Notes under the pieces: generated by a model
Databases searched by the model: none
Seen by the model: the letters and a program-made list of their open reading frames with translations, nothing else
What the model was told of the DNA's origin: nothing
Shown: positions 59,942 through 64,000 of the stretch, in pieces
How positions within the stretch are numbered: position 1 is the stretch's first letter
Layout: every line of letters begins with the position of its first letter
Made by a program: the position numbers and the translations under genes
Assembly (NCBI RefSeq): GCF_900105675.1
Contig: NZ_LT629786.1
Coordinates: 4,588,001 to 4,652,000 of the forward strand
From: Pseudomonas synxantha
GTDB taxonomy: Bacteria > Pseudomonadota > Gammaproteobacteria > Pseudomonadales > Pseudomonadaceae
DNA: 64,000 nucleotides
Reading direction: 5' to 3'

Positions 59942-61273
59942 ATGAAACCGACCCGTCTGTTGCTGACCTGGCTGGGTGTGCTGCTGGGCCTGAACACCCT
60001 GTTGGGCGCTTCGATGGCGCTGCAGGTCAAGGTCCCTCAAACCTTGCACTCCATCGCTTGGGGCCTGCTTCTGGCCCTGCTGCTATTGGCGACGCTGGAT
60101 GCGGCACGCTTGCGCCGCCGGCCCTCGGCGCGCGTAAACAGGAAACTGCCCGGCAGCCTGGCGCTGGGCCGCTGGGAAGAAGTGCGCCTGCACCTGGAGC
60201 ATGACTACCCTCAACCACTGACTGTATGCGTGTTCGATCACGTGCCCGACGGCCTGAGTGTGGATAACCTGCCCCAGCCCATTCAATTGCACCCCGGCGA
60301 ACGCGCTGAGCTGGGCTATCGCGTTCGCCCCTTGCGCCGTGGGCATTTCAGCTTCAGTCGCTGCGAACTGCTGCTGCCCAGCCCATTGGGGTTGTGGTCG
60401 GCGCGAAGGTTCGTCGAAACCCATGATGCCACCCGGGTCTACCCGGATTTCGCCCGTTTATACGGCGCGCAGTTGCTGGGTGTGGATAACTGGCTGAGCC
60501 AACTGGGCGTGCGCCAACATCAGCGGCGAGGGTTGGGCCTGGAATTTCATCAACTGCGCGAGTTTCGTGAAGGTGACAGCCTGCGCCAGATCGACTGGAA
60601 GGCCACCGCTCGCCAACGCACGCCGATTGCCCGTGAATATCAGGATGAACGCGATCAGCAAATCGTGTTCATGCTCGATTGCGGCCAGCGCATGCGCAGC
60701 CAGGATGATGAACTGTCCCATTTCGACCACGCCCTCAATGCCTGCCTGCTGCTCAGTTATGTCGCCTTGCGCCAGGGCGATGCCGTAGGACTGTGCACAT
60801 TCGCCAGCGACCAGTCGCGCTACCTCAAGCCGGTCAAGGGCAGTGGCCAGTTGAACAGCTTGCTCAATGCGGTCTACGACCTGGACACCACCCGTAGAAC
60901 CGCTGACTACCAGGCTGCCGCCAGCCAATTACTGGCGCGTCAAAAGCGCCGGGCACTGGTGATCATCGTCACCAACCTGCGCGATGAGGACGATGAAGCG
61001 CTGATGACTGCCGTCAAACGTATTGGTCGGCAACATCGGGTACTTGTGGCGAGCCTGCGAGAGGAAGTCCTTGACCGGTTACGCCAAGCCCCCGTGCAGA
61101 CCTTGCCCGAAGCCCTGGCTTACAGTGGCACGGTTGATTACCTCAACACCCGCAATCAACTCCATGATCGTTTGAGCGCCCATGGGCTTGCAGTATTGGA
61201 TACGTTGCCATCAGACCTGGGCGCCACGTTGGTGACGCGTTACCTGGGGTGGAAAAAAGCCGGTACGTTCTAA
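59942..61273 (+). CDS. DUF58 / vWA-like protein
   Basis: A 443-residue protein with two N-terminal membrane helices (about 7-25 and 35-52), an Ig-like extracytoplasmic or cytoplasmic segment, the DUF58 signature (FREGDSLRQIDWKATAR) near residue 215, and a C-terminal vWA-like fold beginning VFMLDCGQRM. The vWA metal-site serines are replaced by GQR-M here, so metal binding is doubtful. It ends the six-gene cluster. Confidence 0.92.
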   Translation: MKPTRLLLTWLGVLLGLNTLLGASMALQVKVPQTLHSIAWGLLLALLLLATLDAARLRRRPSARVNRKLPGSLALGRWEEVRLHLEHDYPQPLTVCVFDHVPDGLSVDNLPQPIQLHPGERAELGYRVRPLRRGHFSFSRCELLLPSPLGLWSARRFVETHDATRVYPDFARLYGAQLLGVDNWLSQLGVRQHQRRGLGLEFHQLREFREGDSLRQIDWKATARQRTPIAREYQDERDQQIVFMLDCGQRMRSQDDELSHFDHALNACLLLSYVALRQGDAVGLCTFASDQSRYLKPVKGSGQLNSLLNAVYDLDTTRRTADYQAAASQLLARQKRRALVIIVTNLRDEDDEALMTAVKRIGRQHRVLVASLREEVLDRLRQAPVQTLPEALAYSGTVDYLNTRNQLHDRLSAHGLAVLDTLPSDLGATLVTRYLGWKKAGTF

Positions 61274-61284
61274 TATGCCTGCAT

Positions 61285-61644
61285 TCAGACGGGGGCCTGC
61301 TGGGGATCAAAGCTGAAGTACTGCACCAGCGCGTTGATCAGTTGCCCATACGCTTGGGGTGGCTGATGCACCATGAACCCGGAATCGTAATGCTGCGGGT
61401 TGACATCTTCATGGCTCCACAAGCAGGTCGCCGTCAGATCAATCGTCTGGAATTCGCCTTGCGCCACTGGAATTTTCAAGCACAGCTGAAAATCCACATC
61501 GACCATCATGGGTAATTGGCTGATCAGCATCAGCCCATTTTCAGACACATTGCCCAGAAAGCCGATCGGCTTGTCGGTAACACGATTGAACACCTGCAAA
61601 AAATAAGGCAGTTGATGCCGTTCGATCCGTCGCTCGGTAAACAT
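61285..61644 (-). CDS. PilZ domain protein
   Basis: A 119-residue single-domain protein that should bind c-di-GMP: the R-x3-R motif is in ERRIERH and the second motif is NVSENG (D/N-x-S-x-x-G). The ATG at 61644 gives MFTERRIERHQLP, a typical start; a longer frame upstream lacks domain content. It converges with the DUF58 gene 11 bp away. Confidence 0.88.
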   Translation of the reverse strand: MFTERRIERHQLPYFLQVFNRVTDKPIGFLGNVSENGLMLISQLPMMVDVDFQLCLKIPVAQGEFQTIDLTATCLWSHEDVNPQHYDSGFMVHQPPQAYGQLINALVQYFSFDPQQAPV

Positions 61645-61866
61645 GATGAAGTCGCCATCCAATAGCCAAGAGTCTGGCCGTGCCAGTGATTCGCAACGAG
61701 CAGTCGCTCGCTCTCCCTGGATCTCGGTGTGACGACAGGTACCGTTTGTCACCAGACAGCTGCCGAATCCAGGCTCTGCATCCGTTCGAATAGAAACTTG
61801 TACAAACGAACATTCAAAGAATAGCCCAGGACTGGCGACGGGCCAGCTATAAAATGACAAATTTCA

Positions 61867-62241
61867 TTACAAAGATGCAGGCCGTGGTTTTACGGCGCCT
61901 GCACTCGGAAAATGCCCCAGTTGCTGCAAGGTATCGAGCCGCGCACGGGCGCGATAGGCGTACTCACTTGAAGGGTATTGGCTGATGATGAACTGATAGG
62001 TTTGGGCGGCGTCGACAAACAGTTTCTGCCGTTCCAGGCACTGCCCGCGCAGCATCGACACCTCCGGCTGCACATAACGACGGGTACGGCTTTCGCGATC
62101 GACCTGGGACAACTCCAGAGTGACGCGCGCGCAATCGCCCACCCCATAGGCGCGGTAAGCGTTGTTCAAATGATGGTCCATCGACCAGCGAGTACAGCCG
62201 ACAACACTGACGGCCAGGGCAGCAACGAGCAAAATTCGCAT
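61867..62241 (-). CDS. small TPR-like lipoprotein
   Basis: A 124-residue lipoprotein. The signal peptide ends in the lipobox VVGC (Cys16), followed by a TPR-like helical region (AQTYQFIISQYPSSEYAYRAR) and a basic tail. It is probably anchored in the outer membrane. Its function is unknown; the TPR-like pattern suggests a protein-protein role. It is divergent from pykA across 175 bp. Confidence 0.82.
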   Translation of the reverse strand: MRILLVAALAVSVVGCTRWSMDHHLNNAYRAYGVGDCARVTLELSQVDRESRTRRYVQPEVSMLRGQCLERQKLFVDAAQTYQFIISQYPSSEYAYRARARLDTLQQLGHFPSAGAVKPRPASL

Positions 62242-62416
62242 GGGGGTTCTCCTGTCTTGTGCAGTGTATCGACCCCTGGTCGAAAATCTTCAAGGATGTT
62301 TGCCCAGTCAAGCGCAGCAAAAACAAGCCAATCGTCGATAAGTAGTGCAAACGAACAATGACTACAACGAAAGAGCATAGTAGCCTTCTCCAGCGCTTGA
62401 ACTCAGGAGTCTGTGC

Positions 62417-63868
62417 ATGTCCGTCCGTCGCACCAAAATCGTCGCCACCCTTGGCCCGGCCAGCAACTCGCCGGAAGTCCTCGAACAGCTGATTCTGGCT
62501 GGTTTGGACGTCGCCCGTCTGAACTTCTCCCACGGCACCCCGGACGAGCACAAGGCTCGCGCCAAGCTGGTGCGTGACCTGGCCGCCAAGCATGGCCGCT
62601 TCGTTGCACTGCTGGGTGACCTGCAAGGCCCGAAAATCCGTATCGCCAAATTTGCCAACAAGCGAATCGAGCTGAAGATTGGTGACAAATTCACCTTCTC
62701 CACCAGCCACCCGCTGACCGAAGGCACCCAGGACGTCGTGGGTATCGACTACCCGGACCTGGTCAAGGATTGCGGTGTCGGTGACGAACTGCTGCTGGAC
62801 GATGGCCGCGTGGTCATGCGCGTCGACACCGCGACCCCGACCGAGCTGCACTGCACCGTGATCATCGGCGGCCCGCTGTCCGACCACAAAGGTATCAACC
62901 GCCGCGGCGGTGGCCTGACGGCGCCAGCCCTGACTGAAAAAGACAAGGCTGACATCAAGCTCGCCGCCGAAATGGAAGTCGACTACCTCGCCGTGTCCTT
63001 CCCACGCGACGCCGCCGACATGGAATACGCCCGTAAACTGCGCGACGAAGCCGGCGGCACCGCCTGGCTGGTGGCGAAGATCGAACGCGCCGAAGCCGTG
63101 GCCGACGACGAAACCCTCGACGGCCTGATCAAGGCGTCCGACGCGGTGATGGTTGCCCGTGGCGACCTGGGTGTGGAAATTGGTGACGCCGAGCTGATCG
63201 GTATCCAGAAGAAGATCATCCTGCACGCACGCCGCCACAACAAGGCCGTGATCGTTGCGACCCAGATGATGGAGTCGATGATCCAGAACCCGATGCCGAC
63301 CCGTGCCGAAGTGTCCGACGTGGCCAACGCCGTGCTCGACTACACCGACGCCGTGATGCTCTCGGCTGAAAGTGCCGCCGGCCCGTACCCGCTGGAAGCC
63401 GTGCAGGCCATGGCGCGCATCTGCGTCGGCGCTGAAAAGCATCCGACCAGCAAGACCTCCAGCCACCGCATCGGCAAGGTCTTCGAAAGCTGCGACCAGA
63501 GCATCGCCCTGGCTGCCATGTACACTGCCAACCACTTCCCGGGCGTGAAGGCGATCATCGCCCTGACCGAAAGTGGCTATACGCCGTTAATCATGTCGCG
63601 CATCCGCTCCTCGGTGCCGATCTACGCGTTTACCCCTCACCGCGAAGCCCAGGCCCGCGCGGCGTTGTTCCGTGGTGTGTACACCATCCCGTTCGACCCG
63701 GCTTCGCTGGCACCGAACGAAGTCAGCCAGAAGGCTATCGACGAGCTGGTCAAGCGCGGCGTGGTAGAGAAAGGCGACTGGGTCATCCTCACCAAGGGCG
63801 ACAGCTACCACACCACCGGTGGCACCAATGGCATGAAGATCCTGCACGTGGGCGACCCGCAGGTCTGA
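62417..63868 (+). CDS. pykA: pyruvate kinase
   Basis: A 483-residue glycolytic enzyme that makes pyruvate and ATP from PEP and ADP. Key segments are KIVATLGPAS, RLNFSHG, the K-containing IERAEAV region, MVARGDLGVE and ATQMMESM. The C-terminal allosteric domain follows. By length and neighbourhood this is the PykA type rather than PykF. A terminator lies 16 bp after the stop. Confidence 0.97.
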   Translation: MSVRRTKIVATLGPASNSPEVLEQLILAGLDVARLNFSHGTPDEHKARAKLVRDLAAKHGRFVALLGDLQGPKIRIAKFANKRIELKIGDKFTFSTSHPLTEGTQDVVGIDYPDLVKDCGVGDELLLDDGRVVMRVDTATPTELHCTVIIGGPLSDHKGINRRGGGLTAPALTEKDKADIKLAAEMEVDYLAVSFPRDAADMEYARKLRDEAGGTAWLVAKIERAEAVADDETLDGLIKASDAVMVARGDLGVEIGDAELIGIQKKIILHARRHNKAVIVATQMMESMIQNPMPTRAEVSDVANAVLDYTDAVMLSAESAAGPYPLEAVQAMARICVGAEKHPTSKTSSHRIGKVFESCDQSIALAAMYTANHFPGVKAIIALTESGYTPLIMSRIRSSVPIYAFTPHREAQARAALFRGVYTIPFDPASLAPNEVSQKAIDELVKRGVVEKGDWVILTKGDSYHTTGGTNGMKILHVGDPQV

Positions 63869-63884
63869 GTGACACGCTGAAAAC

Positions 63885-63918
63885 AAAAGCCCTGCCATGT
63901 GAATGGCGGGGCTTTTTG
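63885..63918 (+). terminator. terminator of pykA
   Basis: AAAAGCCCTGCCAT pairs with ATGGCGGGGCTTTT around a GTGA loop (one G-T pair), then T-run. Nothing else is visible to the window end. Confidence 0.88.
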
Positions 63919-64000
63919 CATTTCAAATCAGAGTCATCTGCTGCTAGCCCCCAGCGCGGCATGGATATGTAAGCAACCATGTAGCAGCCACCGGTAACCA

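Overview
The window looks like chromosomal core DNA from a Pseudomonas of the P. fluorescens group. This rests on gene content (oprL-type pal, mvaT, pmpR, the pilA-pilC-pilD locus), on GC-rich codon use, and on many copies of the intergenic REP sequence (core gtgggagggggcttgc, usually as inverted pairs) that is typical of that group. I see no insertion sequence, prophage, CRISPR array or integrase. Nearly all of the DNA is coding, and nearly every gene has a recognisable family.

Layout. 32-2616: a small zinc-ribbon membrane protein and a methyl-accepting chemotaxis protein. 2754-3180: a REP-bounded structured repeat. 3235-6846: DUF1631 gene, ampD and ampE (peptidoglycan recycling and beta-lactamase signalling). 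7092-7940: nadC. 8440-11266: tRNA-Thr, pilA, pilC and pilD, without pilB. 11263-15471: coaE, yacG, small conserved genes, an ECF-type permease and ndh. 15650-15896: tRNA-Pro and tRNA-Lys. 16020-24628 (minus strand): queE, cpoB, pal, tolB, tolA, tolR, tolQ, ybgC, then ruvB, ruvA, ruvC; this is the Tol-Pal envelope system next to the Holliday-junction resolvasome. 24783-30686: pmpR, aspS, fmdB-like, a ribbon-helix-helix protein, a Dps-like protein, a membrane-anchored cold-shock-domain protein, slyX and a HIT hydrolase. 31431-32711: an OprD porin. 32895-45466: mscS, yajQ, panE, a sensor kinase, a cobalamin adenosyltransferase, a Nudix-ThiE fusion, argJ, secA, dciA and a HerA-like ATPase. 45672-47561: a PctA-like amino-acid chemoreceptor. 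47719-48161: a second, inverted copy of the large repeat. 48274-51225: a glycosyltransferase, deacetylase and flippase-like operon. 51349-54440: purU, mvaT and sbcB. 54603-61273: a tightly coupled six-gene membrane cluster (RDD, SpoIIM, DUF4129, DUF4350, MoxR ATPase, DUF58). 61285-63868: a PilZ protein, a small lipoprotein and pykA.

The points most worth a second look are these: the pair of about 430-bp REP-bounded elements at 2754 and 47719, which have conserved nested hairpins; the MoxR-DUF58 membrane cluster; the three-gene glycoconjugate operon; the 143-bp convergent coding overlap at 51083-51225; the terminator-like hairpin that abuts the 5' end of tRNA-Pro; the switch-like alternative hairpins between secA and dciA; and the absence of pilB from an otherwise intact pilin locus. 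I did not find a clear new defence or mobile system. Comparisons with P. aeruginosa are from memory and are marked as such.
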